A DNA stretch of 64,000 bases from Chitinophaga oryziterrae (GTDB taxonomy: Bacteria; Bacteroidota; Bacteroidia; Chitinophagales; Chitinophagaceae), in assembly GCF_009758125.1 (NCBI RefSeq), contig NZ_WRXO01000010.1:124001-188000 (forward strand). Direction: 5' to 3'. The position numbers were made by a program, and so were the translations under genes. Shown piece by piece: positions 28,982 through 37,869 of the stretch; the first letter of the stretch is position 1; each line of letters opens with the position of its first letter. The notes beneath the pieces are model-generated. The model did not search any database. It was given only the letters and a program-made list of their open reading frames with translations, and was not told the origin of the DNA.

Positions 28982-29180
28982 AATATTAATGAGAGTGGTT
29001 TAATGTGATAACATAAAATTAATGGTAATTTAACATAGGGCAATGTTAAGTTTTGCAAAAACGGCCCTAACAATCTATAAAACAACCATTTAGAGGAATA
29101 TTAAATATAAAAACCTGTTATATTATGTTGCCCCGTATTTGTATTTTGATAAAATAAGCTTGTTAAGCCTGCCGGCATAT

Positions 29181-29219
29181 AAGAAAAGAGCTACCTGCTG
29201 ATCAGCAGGTAGCTCTTTT
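29181..29219 (-). terminator. terminator at the end of the efflux locus
   Basis: An 18-bp-arm perfect palindrome centred between 29201 and 29202 (half-site AGAGCTACCTGCTGA), followed on the minus strand by TTTT C TT. It lies 24 bases past the stop of the last efflux gene. Confidence 0.9.
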
Positions 29220-29242
29220 ATATTTAGCTTGCCATATGTCTC

Positions 29243-30616
29243 TTACTTCTTCGCCGAGCCTTCAAACAGCTCTTTCTTTGGTACAATGATCACTTTCTTC
29301 TTCTCATCCAGGTCCTTAGATACCGCGGAATAAGGCGCACTGATCACCTCATCTCCCAGCTTCAAACCGGAAAGCACTTCAATATTAATATCGTCCTGCA
29401 CCCCCGTTTTCACTTCCACCATCTTCACAGTCTTATCCTGCTGTAATACGAAAACAACTTCCCTGGTCACTTTGTTTTCAGTTTCTGCAACTGAACCATC
29501 ATTGGTCACTTTCTTAGCTTCCCCAACTTTCCTGCCAGAGCCGGTACTATCAATCACTTCCCTGGTAGTAACTGCGTTGATAGGTACAGCCAGTACATTA
29601 TTTTTCCTGTGCGTTTGTATATCCACACTGGCACTCATACCCGGGCGGAAAGGGAAATTCTTTGGATTTTTAGGATCGAGAAGGTCCTGATAGCTTTCCT
29701 GCAAAATGCGGATATGCACAATATAGCTGGTTACCTGTTCTGCAGAAGAAGTGGACGTAGAAGTAGCAGTAGCAGATCCTTTACTGGAACTGGCAATCTG
29801 TGTTACAATCCCCTTAAACTTACGGTTATTGTAGGCATCCACTTCCACTACGGCCGTATCATTATACTTTACACGGGGAATATCATTTTCTCCAACGTCT
29901 ACCTGTACTTCCATCACATTCAGGTCCGCAATGCGCATGATCTCTGTACCTGTCATCTGACCGGTACCTACTACCCTTTCACCCCTTTTAACAGGTAACA
30001 GGGAAACCACGCCGCTCATAGGAGAAGAGATCGTGGTACGAAGCAGGTTTGTATTCGCTTCTGTTAATCCCGCTTTGGCATTCTGTACAGCAAACTTATT
30101 ACTGTTCACCAGTTCTGCAGCGGCATTATAATCTGCCAGGGCTGCACGGTAAGTACCTTCTGCGGTTTCAAATTCACTGCGGGATACCACCTTTTGTGCC
30201 AGTAGTTCCTTGTTTCGTTCGTAAGCAGCTTTATTTTGTTCCAGACGGGCTTTGTAAGAATTCAGCGCCGCCGCAGTATTGGCCAGTTGTGCCTGGGCCT
30301 GACTGAGAGACGCATTCGCCTTATCTCTTACAGAACCATACACATCCGCATAAATGCGCACCAGTACCTGTCCCTTTTTTACAGAATCGCCTTCCAGCAC
30401 AGGCAGCTCTACTATTTCACCGGAAACGTCGGAGCTTACCTTTACTTCTGTTTCAGGATATATCTTCCCACTGGCAGACACTACCTCTATAATATTCTTT
30501 TCGGCAGCTCTGTCAACAGCTACCTTAATTCCCTCTTTTTTGTTGGCATTAAGAGCGAATCCTACAATAATTATTACCAGGAGAATCCCTAATATCCAGA
30601 AAAGCGTCTTTTTCAT
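29243..30616 (-). CDS. HlyD/MacA-type membrane fusion protein
   Basis: A 457-residue periplasmic adaptor anchored by one N-terminal helix (about 4-22, LFWILGILLVIIIVGFAL). It has the lipoyl/barrel-sandwich halves (VSSDVSGEIVELPVLEGDSV and TTISSPMSGVVSLLPVKRGERV), a coiled-coil hairpin between them (about 75-190, rich in Ala/Gln/Asn) and a beta-barrel (about 230-350). It bridges an inner-membrane transporter and the TolC channel. It is 28 bases after the tolC-like gene and last in the efflux locus. A terminator follows. Substrate unknown. Confidence 0.92.
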   Translation of the reverse strand: MKKTLFWILGILLVIIIVGFALNANKKEGIKVAVDRAAEKNIIEVVSASGKIYPETEVKVSSDVSGEIVELPVLEGDSVKKGQVLVRIYADVYGSVRDKANASLSQAQAQLANTAAALNSYKARLEQNKAAYERNKELLAQKVVSRSEFETAEGTYRAALADYNAAAELVNSNKFAVQNAKAGLTEANTNLLRTTISSPMSGVVSLLPVKRGERVVGTGQMTGTEIMRIADLNVMEVQVDVGENDIPRVKYNDTAVVEVDAYNNRKFKGIVTQIASSSKGSATATSTSTSSAEQVTSYIVHIRILQESYQDLLDPKNPKNFPFRPGMSASVDIQTHRKNNVLAVPINAVTTREVIDSTGSGRKVGEAKKVTNDGSVAETENKVTREVVFVLQQDKTVKMVEVKTGVQDDINIEVLSGLKLGDEVISAPYSAVSKDLDEKKKVIIVPKKELFEGSAKK

Positions 30617-30644
30617 ACAGGTTAATTTCTATGGGTAGGAGCAG

Positions 30645-32099
30645 CTACAAAGTGATCTTCTGATCCCTGTAAAACTCCAGCAGCTTCATTTTAAATATAT
30701 AATCATATTGGGCCGATACTTTATCTACCTGCGCCTTAAATAAGTTACTTTGAGTTGTAATATAATCAATCGTATTCATCAATCCCAGATCAAACCTTTT
30801 AGTGGCAAAATCATATGCTCTCTGGGAAGCCAAAACTCCTTTTGAAGCGGCGGAAAATTTCTGAATGGCCGCTATCGCATTTGCATGAGCAGTATAAATA
30901 TCCTGCCGCAGCTGCTGATTGTCCTTTTCACGCACCAGCTGCTGGGTAGTAATATTCAGTCTTGCCTTCTGCATATTGGTACGCGCCTGCCAGCCATTTA
31001 AAATAGGTATACTCAATGATAAACCTACCGACTGCCTTAAGTTGTTATTAATCTGGTCGTTGAAAGGGATCGTTTTCAGTACCGTATTGTCCTTGTAGCC
31101 GCTCTGCGTTACATCATAGGTTGTTCCATTCACTACTACCTGCCCAACAGTTACAGTATAAGGAGTCTGCCCTACCACAAGCGCATTATTCGCACTGTTC
31201 GCATAACTGGTATTCACATTGGCCGATGCTGATAATTTGGGATATAACTGCCCCTTCGCTGAAGCATAGGAACGCTGCATGGATTTAACCAGCAGCTCGT
31301 CGGCCTTTATCAGAGGGTTAGTACTCAGCGCCGCACTGTATACCATCTCCGGATCGACTTCGTCCAGGCGGGGCAAAGGAATATCTGCTATCTTCTCCGG
31401 TATCTCGGGTACGTAAGGAACGTCAAATCCAAGGTTCAGCAGGGCCTTCATCTGCAAAGTGGAAATAACCACCTGGTTCTGGGCATTCACCAGGGTTACA
31501 CTATCACTGGCCAGCTTCGCTTCCAGGTCGGCCTGATTGCTCTCTGGTACAGAACCGGCAATCACCAGCTTTTTGGTATTCTCCAATTGTGATGTGGTCA
31601 GCTTTACCTGTAGCTCACTGATATGCACCTGTTCATTATTCAGGAGGATCTGCAGAAACGCATTGGCGATATTAAAAGCCACGTCATTCTGGGCCTTGAC
31701 AAAAAGGCTACTCTGTGCGGCTGACTGGTACTTATTAGCTGCAATGATGTTCTGCTGGGAAAACCAGTTAAAAATGGTTACGCCTGCGGTCACACCGGCA
31801 CCGGAAGTAAAGTAAGACTGGGTAATAATACTATTGGTGTAAGGGTCAATATTACGGCCGGAACCAACAGTTCCGTCAACACCTATATTTACAGAAGGGA
31901 CCTGCGCCAGCTTACTCTGCTTCAAAGTGAGATCAGCTAAACGCCTTTGTACGTCCTGTTGCTTGATCGTTATATTATTAGCCAATGCATAATCCACAGA
32001 ACGTTTCAGGCTCCAGGTATCCTGTGCCTTTACGGTAACTACGTTAGCAAACAATAAACAAAGTGCCAGGACACATCCGGGCTTTTTGGATAATTTCAT
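30645..32099 (-). CDS. TolC-family outer-membrane efflux protein
   Basis: A 484-residue outer-membrane channel subunit. Signal peptide MKLSKKPGCVLALCLLFANV then cleavage near VKAQD. Two repeats of the OEP domain are visible, starting WSLKRSVDYALANNITIKQQDV and RLDEVDPEMVYSAALSTNPLIKADEL, each with long coiled helices. The longer frame to 32141 adds residues before the signal peptide, so the ATG at 32099 is taken. It is the only TolC in the window and probably serves the pumps of this locus. It is separated from the ATPase gene upstream by a region with a long hairpin. Confidence 0.94.
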   Translation of the reverse strand: MKLSKKPGCVLALCLLFANVVTVKAQDTWSLKRSVDYALANNITIKQQDVQRRLADLTLKQSKLAQVPSVNIGVDGTVGSGRNIDPYTNSIITQSYFTSGAGVTAGVTIFNWFSQQNIIAANKYQSAAQSSLFVKAQNDVAFNIANAFLQILLNNEQVHISELQVKLTTSQLENTKKLVIAGSVPESNQADLEAKLASDSVTLVNAQNQVVISTLQMKALLNLGFDVPYVPEIPEKIADIPLPRLDEVDPEMVYSAALSTNPLIKADELLVKSMQRSYASAKGQLYPKLSASANVNTSYANSANNALVVGQTPYTVTVGQVVVNGTTYDVTQSGYKDNTVLKTIPFNDQINNNLRQSVGLSLSIPILNGWQARTNMQKARLNITTQQLVREKDNQQLRQDIYTAHANAIAAIQKFSAASKGVLASQRAYDFATKRFDLGLMNTIDYITTQSNLFKAQVDKVSAQYDYIFKMKLLEFYRDQKITL

Positions 32100-32190
32100 G
32101 ACATTCCAAAAATATAATAATTGTAATGATAACATAAACATTTTCTTTAAGAAAGGCGAAAAATAATGTCAGGGATATGCTACTGGTTTT

Positions 32191-32254
32191 TAAGTTTGAG
32201 GTTTGATCTCTACGGATGAGCCATTGCACCCGTATTGATCAAACCTCAAACTTA
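32191..32254. repeat. 18-bp-arm inverted repeat between ATPase and tolC genes
   Basis: Arms TAAGTTTGAGGTTTGATC (32191-32208) and its exact complement (32237-32254). The 28-base centre carries a further 5-bp stem (TACGG / CCGTA). There is no T-run on either side, so it is not a standard terminator. It may be an RNA processing or stability element separating the two halves of the efflux locus, or a small mobile repeat. Confidence 0.85.
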
Positions 32255-32278
32255 ATTCATCAAACCCGTAAATTGAAA

Positions 32279-32941
32279 TTATGCGATTTTCCCGTCCCGG
32301 ATCTGTATAATCCTGTGACCGTACGTTGCGTTTAACTCGGAGTGAGTTACCTGTATAATCGTAATCTTATCCTTCTCATTCAGGTGCTTGAAAAGTTCCA
32401 TGATTTCTTTCGCCTGATCAGAATGCAGATTACCGGTAGGTTCATCTGCCAGTATCACACGGGGTTCAGCCACAATAGCACGGGCAATACCTACCAACTG
32501 CTGCTGACCACCGGATAACTGACTCGGGAATAAATCTTTCTTGGCAACAATGTTAAACCTATCCAGTACATCCGCCACACGGCTTTTGCGTTCTGCCGAA
32601 GGCATATTTTTATACAACAGCGGCGTTTCTATATTCTCATATACCGTCAGTTCATCGATCAGGTGATAAGCCTGGAAAACAAAACCGATAGTCCCCCTGT
32701 GCAACTGTGTCCGTTTCTTCTCATTCATCCTAAACACCGACTCCCCCTCAAAAAGATATTCTCCCTGGGAAGGTTCTTCCAGTAATCCCAGCACATGCAG
32801 CAAAGTGGATTTACCTGAACCGGATGGCCCCATGATAGACACAAATTCCCCTTCAAATATAGTCAGGTCAATATCTTTTAATATTTCATTCTTCCCAAAT
32901 CCTACCGGATAATGCTTTGAGATGTGTTTGAGTTGTATCAT
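32279..32941 (-). CDS. ABC transporter ATP-binding protein (LolD/MacB type)
   Basis: A 220-residue ATPase for a MacB/FtsX-type permease. Walker A GPSGSGKST, Q-loop FVFQAYHLIDELTVYEN, signature LSGGQQQ, Walker B VILADEPTGN. Two positions differ from the usual pattern: the residue pair after the signature (LVGIARA instead of RVAIARA) and the D-loop (NLHS instead of NLDS). The change in the D-loop could alter how the two ATP sites communicate. It is four bases downstream of the last of three permease genes. Confidence 0.94.
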   Translation of the reverse strand: MIQLKHISKHYPVGFGKNEILKDIDLTIFEGEFVSIMGPSGSGKSTLLHVLGLLEEPSQGEYLFEGESVFRMNEKKRTQLHRGTIGFVFQAYHLIDELTVYENIETPLLYKNMPSAERKSRVADVLDRFNIVAKKDLFPSQLSGGQQQLVGIARAIVAEPRVILADEPTGNLHSDQAKEIMELFKHLNEKDKITIIQVTHSELNATYGHRIIQIRDGKIA

Positions 32942-32945
32942 TTTA

Positions 32946-35357
32946 TTATTCTGTTTTTAGAGATTTTACCGGGTTCATTAATGCGGCCCGTATAGATTGA
33001 AAACTGATGGTAAAAAAAGCAATGATCACTGCTGCCATACCGGATAATACAAATGTCCACCACTGAATATGAATCCTGTAGGCAAACTCCTGCAGCCAGG
33101 TGTTCATTAAATACCAGGCTACCGGTGTGGCTATCAGAATAGCCACTGCTACCAGCTTCAGAAAATCTACGGAAATCAATGTAACAATACTGGCTGCAGA
33201 TGCCCCCAGTATTTTACGTACCCCTATTTCCTTATTCCTTTGTGCAATCACCAGTACCGCTATCGCAAACAATCCCATACAGGAAATAATGATAGCCAGT
33301 ACCGCACTGCTGATAATGATACCCGCCAGCCTGGATTCAGCTTTGTACATACGATTCGTATTGTCATCCAGGAAAGAGCCCTGGAAAGTACCCCGCGGAT
33401 TAATTTCCTTCCAGACTTTTTCTATTATCGCCATAGATCCCGGAAGATCTGCAGGCTGTACTTTGATGAAAATGTAAGATACCTGTAAAGAAGGTACCAG
33501 TTTCATCGTCAAAGGTTCAATATCCTGGTGTAATGATTTAAAATTAAAGTCTTTTACAACACCAACTATCTTCACCGGAGGCTTTTCATCCCACTGCAGC
33601 TCCTTCCCTATCGGGTCCTTTTCCCCAAGTTGTAATGCCATCTTTTCATTGATAATAACCACTTGGGAATCTACATAGCCTTTAGTAAAATCTCTCCCGG
33701 AAACCAATTGCAGGTCCAGTGTTTTTGCATAATCATAACTCACCTCCTGCATAGCCATTTTAACCCCATGTCCCTTGTAGTCAAAGCCAATATGCCAGTT
33801 AGCCTCTGACCCGTCCAGGCCCTTCCCGAGATTCATACCGGAAGCACTCACTGCCAGCACATGCGGGTTTCCATCCAAACGGCTACGCAGTGATCCCAGG
33901 GCCTGTGCGGCATTTACATTCCCATTTACCGGCAGACTGATTACCTGATGCTGATTGTATCCCAAAGGACGGGAACGCAGGTACTGTAATTGCTGCCACA
34001 AAACAACGGTACAACTGATCAGTAATACGGCTACAATAAACTGTACAATAATAAGTGTATTCCGCATAAAACTGCTTTTCCCCAAACGCAGTTTACCCTT
34101 CAGCACTTCCACTATATTAAACCCTGATATCAGCCAGGCGGGATATCCTCCTGCCATTAAGGTTACAAAAAGGAAGATCGATATTATGCCTGTTATTACA
34201 CGCACATCTTTCAATATGTTCAGTGTAAAATGATATTTAAACATGGCATTAAACCCGGGTAATAATAACCCTGCCAGTGTAAGACTCATCAGCAGTGCAA
34301 TACTGCAGATGATAAATGCCTCACTCCAGAACTGAAATATCAGTTGCCCCCGCAATGCACCCAGCGCCTTTCTCAGTCCTATCTCTCCGGCACGTGTAAA
34401 AGAACGGCCCATAGACAGGTTAATGAAATTAATGGCTGCAATAGATACGATCATAAAAGCCATAATCACCAGCATCCAGGGATAAAACCGGCTGATGGCA
34501 CTACCTATTTTACTAACTTCATTAAAATGAATATCCCGCAATGGAATAGTATGGAGAGATAATACCTCACCGCCTTTATCAGGCGTTGCCCCATCCCTTA
34601 CCATATCACTTATACGGCCCGTATAATATTTATGCATCACAGCTCTGCTCTGCTTTTCAAACGCCGCTGCCGATGCATTCTTTTGCAACTGAATAAGCGT
34701 ACGGTAAGATTCATTGCTCCAGGAATCCGGCTCATCAAGCATCTGTATTACATTCCCGAAACTGGTCAGTATCTCAAAATCAAAACTGGAACTGCCGGGT
34801 ACATCTGCCATTATACCACCCACTGTAAATGGCTTTAGCTGATTGTTCATTTTTATCTGCACAATCTTTCCTATCGCATTACCATTATTGAAAAGATTAT
34901 GTGCTGCCTTTTCTGTGAGCAATACCTGGTCTGCTCTGTGTAAGGCATTCACATCTCCCTTTAGTACCGGGAAGTTGAACATGGATAAAAAAGAGGGGTC
35001 TACAAATCTCACCATCAGGTCCATGCTCCGCTCCCCGTATTGCACATTTTCTACTTCTCCCACATAACGTGCCACCTGCTGCACAGCAGCACACTCCTTT
35101 TGTAATACAGGGGCTAGTGGGACAGCCTCGCTTGACGACGGAAGCGACTTCCCCCCAGGCAAACGTTCTTCTGTATATATCTGGAATAAACGATCACTAT
35201 CCTTATGAAAGTTATCATATGTCCATTCATGATAAGCGGCTATTCCCAGCAATAATGCAGCACAAAAAGCCACTGTCATCCCCGTGATATTCACGGCAGC
35301 AAACACCTTTTGCCTTCCCAGGTTGCGCCAGGCTATCTTTAAATAATTGCGGAACAT
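32946..35357 (-). CDS. MacB/FtsX-type ABC permease (copy 1)
   Basis: An 803-residue inner-membrane permease. Layout: helix 1 (about 20-42), a MacB-type periplasmic domain (about 45-280), three helices (about 285-385), a short connecting segment with a fourth helix (about 425-450), a second periplasmic domain (about 450-680), and three C-terminal FtsX helices. It ends NPVKSLKTE. This double-length form is typical of Bacteroidota. Such pumps act by mechanotransmission rather than moving substrate through the membrane domain. It is 49-ish percent-looking similar in layout to its two neighbours but no alignment was computed. Confidence 0.93.
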   Translation of the reverse strand: MFRNYLKIAWRNLGRQKVFAAVNITGMTVAFCAALLLGIAAYHEWTYDNFHKDSDRLFQIYTEERLPGGKSLPSSSEAVPLAPVLQKECAAVQQVARYVGEVENVQYGERSMDLMVRFVDPSFLSMFNFPVLKGDVNALHRADQVLLTEKAAHNLFNNGNAIGKIVQIKMNNQLKPFTVGGIMADVPGSSSFDFEILTSFGNVIQMLDEPDSWSNESYRTLIQLQKNASAAAFEKQSRAVMHKYYTGRISDMVRDGATPDKGGEVLSLHTIPLRDIHFNEVSKIGSAISRFYPWMLVIMAFMIVSIAAINFINLSMGRSFTRAGEIGLRKALGALRGQLIFQFWSEAFIICSIALLMSLTLAGLLLPGFNAMFKYHFTLNILKDVRVITGIISIFLFVTLMAGGYPAWLISGFNIVEVLKGKLRLGKSSFMRNTLIIVQFIVAVLLISCTVVLWQQLQYLRSRPLGYNQHQVISLPVNGNVNAAQALGSLRSRLDGNPHVLAVSASGMNLGKGLDGSEANWHIGFDYKGHGVKMAMQEVSYDYAKTLDLQLVSGRDFTKGYVDSQVVIINEKMALQLGEKDPIGKELQWDEKPPVKIVGVVKDFNFKSLHQDIEPLTMKLVPSLQVSYIFIKVQPADLPGSMAIIEKVWKEINPRGTFQGSFLDDNTNRMYKAESRLAGIIISSAVLAIIISCMGLFAIAVLVIAQRNKEIGVRKILGASAASIVTLISVDFLKLVAVAILIATPVAWYLMNTWLQEFAYRIHIQWWTFVLSGMAAVIIAFFTISFQSIRAALMNPVKSLKTE

Positions 35358-35465
35358 ATGTAAAATATTATGTTGATTACCCTAAAATCCGTAACTTAAA
35401 AGTGCGGGCCGGTCGATACCAGCCCACAGTATCATCTTTCACTTGTCATTTTAAAACGTAACATC

Positions 35466-37862
35466 TTATTCTGTTTTCAAAGAGCGGACTGGATTCATCA
35501 GCGCCGCTTTTACCGATTGAAAACTTATAGTCAGCAATGCTATAAATATCGAAACAACACCCGCCATCAACAACATCCACCACTCTATCGTAATGCGGTA
35601 TGCAAAATTCTCCAGCCATCTGTTCAGAACGAACCAGGCCAGCGGAGTAGCCAGTAGAATAGCTACACCTATCAGTTTCATAAAGTCTTTGGATAACAGC
35701 GTTGTAATACCAAATACAGAGGCGCCCAATACCTTGCGGATACCTATCTCCTTCATACGCTGACGCGATATCAGGATAGATAATCCAAACAATCCCATAC
35801 AGGCAATAAAAATGGATAACATGGAAAAGACGCCAAATAACTTAGCCACTCTTCCGGCTTCCACATACTGTTTGGCCAGATCGTCTGCTACAAAGGAAGT
35901 TTCAAATGGATAACCGGGAACAAGCTCTTTCCAAAGTTTCTCCATTTCCGCCATCTGCTTAGATACATCTCCCGGATTTAACCGTACATTAATCACGCTA
36001 CTCCTTTCCACCGGAGCTACAAAACAAATAGCGGGAGATACAGGCACCACTAACGTCTGGAAATTAAAATCTTTCACCACGCCAATGATCTCTCCTTTGC
36101 GTACTATTCCGCCAGGTTCCCATTTAATAACGGTCCCTACCGGATTTTTCAGTCCCATAGCCTTTACAAAGGCCTGGTTAACAATAAATGTATTGTTGCT
36201 GTCCATAGAAAAAACAGGAGAGAAATCCCGTCCTTTCATCAGCTTGATATCCATTGTTTTCAACAGGTCAAAGTCTCCTGTAATAATGCTGGAGGTAACA
36301 GATTTGTCATCTGTATCCCCATCCTTTACCACCGGGTTCATGGAGTTACTGATGCCCATCGCCATATTCGACAACGTTACACTCTTTACATTATGAGAGC
36401 GCAGCAATTCTGTCTTTAATACAGAAGCCACTTTCCCCGTTTCTTTATAATTCAGATAAATATTTACAAGACGGTCCTTATCAAATCCAAGATCTTTATG
36501 TTGCCAGTAACGAAGCTGGGATTCTGTAACAATAGTCGCAATGATCAATACAACCGTTACAAAAAACTGCGCGATCACTAACCCCTTACGTATCCAGATC
36601 CTGCTGCCGGAAGATTTAAAGTTTCCTTTCAGCACGGCTATCGGCAAAAATCCGGACAAATAAAATGCAGGGTAACTACCCGCTATTACGCCCACCAGTA
36701 AGGTGACAATAAATAATCCTCCCAGCATAGGCAACTGTTGCCAGCCAAACAGGTACAGGTTTTTATCTGCAAATGCGTTGAAGAAAGGTAATATCAGTAA
36801 TGCCAGCAATACAGCAATGATAAAAGACAATATACTTAATAAGATAGATTCTGACAGGAACTGAGCTATCAGCGTTTTACGTGCGCCACCCATCACTTTA
36901 CGTAAGCCTACTTCCAGCGCTCTTTCATTTGCCCTTGCAGTAACCAGGTTCATAAAATTGAAACAGGCTATCAGCAGAATAAAAGCTGCAATGATCATGT
37001 AGAAATAAATGAGTTTAGATTGAGCGCTCCTATCATTTTCACCATGTGGACGCAGATGCGTATGTAATAAGGGCTGCAACTCATATGCAAATCCTAATCC
37101 CAAACTTTTTGCAATCTTGTCAATATGCCGGGCCTTTAGTTTTACCAACTCCCTGTTTGCTCTTCTTAGATCAGCATGTTCGTTCAACTGCACATAAGTA
37201 GCCGTATTTGTAAAGTAGAACCATGCCTGATCGAAGTTGTTCCCACCTGCTTCTGCTATATACGTAGCAAAAGAGATGATTACATCGTGTTTCACATCAG
37301 AGTTCTGCGGCATGTCTTTAGCCACACCTGTTATCTGGCAGTCAAACTTGGTGCTGACTCTCATCATCTTTCCTACGGGATCTTCTGATCCGAAATATTT
37401 CCTGGCAATCTTTTCTGTGATCACCATTGTATAAGGCGCTTTCAAGACTTTAGCAGGATCTCCTTCCTTTAAAGGGAAACTGAACATCTTGAAATAGTCT
37501 TCATCTGCATACACAACATCCTCTATGATCTGTTTATCCTTATAGGAAAGCAACGTACGTCCATCCGCCTGGATCCGTACTGCACTTTTAACATCTCCCA
37601 GCTCCGCCTTCATTGCGGGCCCGGCAGGCAACTGTGAACCGCCCCAGAAATCACCCTCATTATCTTTTATAACAGCACTGTTTAACCGGTAAATACTGTT
37701 CGCATTCACGTGAAAAGTATCATAACTGCGCTCATCTTTTACAAACAGGATGATAAGTATACAGCAGGCCATCCCGATTGATAACCCGGCAATATTAATT
37801 GCCGTAATTACTTTTTGCTGACGCAGGTGACGGATAGCTATTTTTAAATAATGTTTTAGCAT
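35466..37862 (-). CDS. MacB/FtsX-type ABC permease (copy 2)
   Basis: A 798-residue paralogue of the flanking permeases with the same order of domains: N-terminal helix (MACCILIILFV), MacB-type periplasmic domain, helix trio containing EVGLRKVMGGARKTLIAQF, second periplasmic domain, and C-terminal helices with EIGIRKVLGASVFGITTLL, ending NPVRSLKTE. It is separated by 108 bases from copy 1 (with a weak hairpin at 35406-35425) and by seven from copy 3. The tandem order implies duplication within the locus. Confidence 0.93.
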   Translation of the reverse strand: MLKHYLKIAIRHLRQQKVITAINIAGLSIGMACCILIILFVKDERSYDTFHVNANSIYRLNSAVIKDNEGDFWGGSQLPAGPAMKAELGDVKSAVRIQADGRTLLSYKDKQIIEDVVYADEDYFKMFSFPLKEGDPAKVLKAPYTMVITEKIARKYFGSEDPVGKMMRVSTKFDCQITGVAKDMPQNSDVKHDVIISFATYIAEAGGNNFDQAWFYFTNTATYVQLNEHADLRRANRELVKLKARHIDKIAKSLGLGFAYELQPLLHTHLRPHGENDRSAQSKLIYFYMIIAAFILLIACFNFMNLVTARANERALEVGLRKVMGGARKTLIAQFLSESILLSILSFIIAVLLALLILPFFNAFADKNLYLFGWQQLPMLGGLFIVTLLVGVIAGSYPAFYLSGFLPIAVLKGNFKSSGSRIWIRKGLVIAQFFVTVVLIIATIVTESQLRYWQHKDLGFDKDRLVNIYLNYKETGKVASVLKTELLRSHNVKSVTLSNMAMGISNSMNPVVKDGDTDDKSVTSSIITGDFDLLKTMDIKLMKGRDFSPVFSMDSNNTFIVNQAFVKAMGLKNPVGTVIKWEPGGIVRKGEIIGVVKDFNFQTLVVPVSPAICFVAPVERSSVINVRLNPGDVSKQMAEMEKLWKELVPGYPFETSFVADDLAKQYVEAGRVAKLFGVFSMLSIFIACMGLFGLSILISRQRMKEIGIRKVLGASVFGITTLLSKDFMKLIGVAILLATPLAWFVLNRWLENFAYRITIEWWMLLMAGVVSIFIALLTISFQSVKAALMNPVRSLKTE

Positions 37863-37869
37863 ATAGGAT

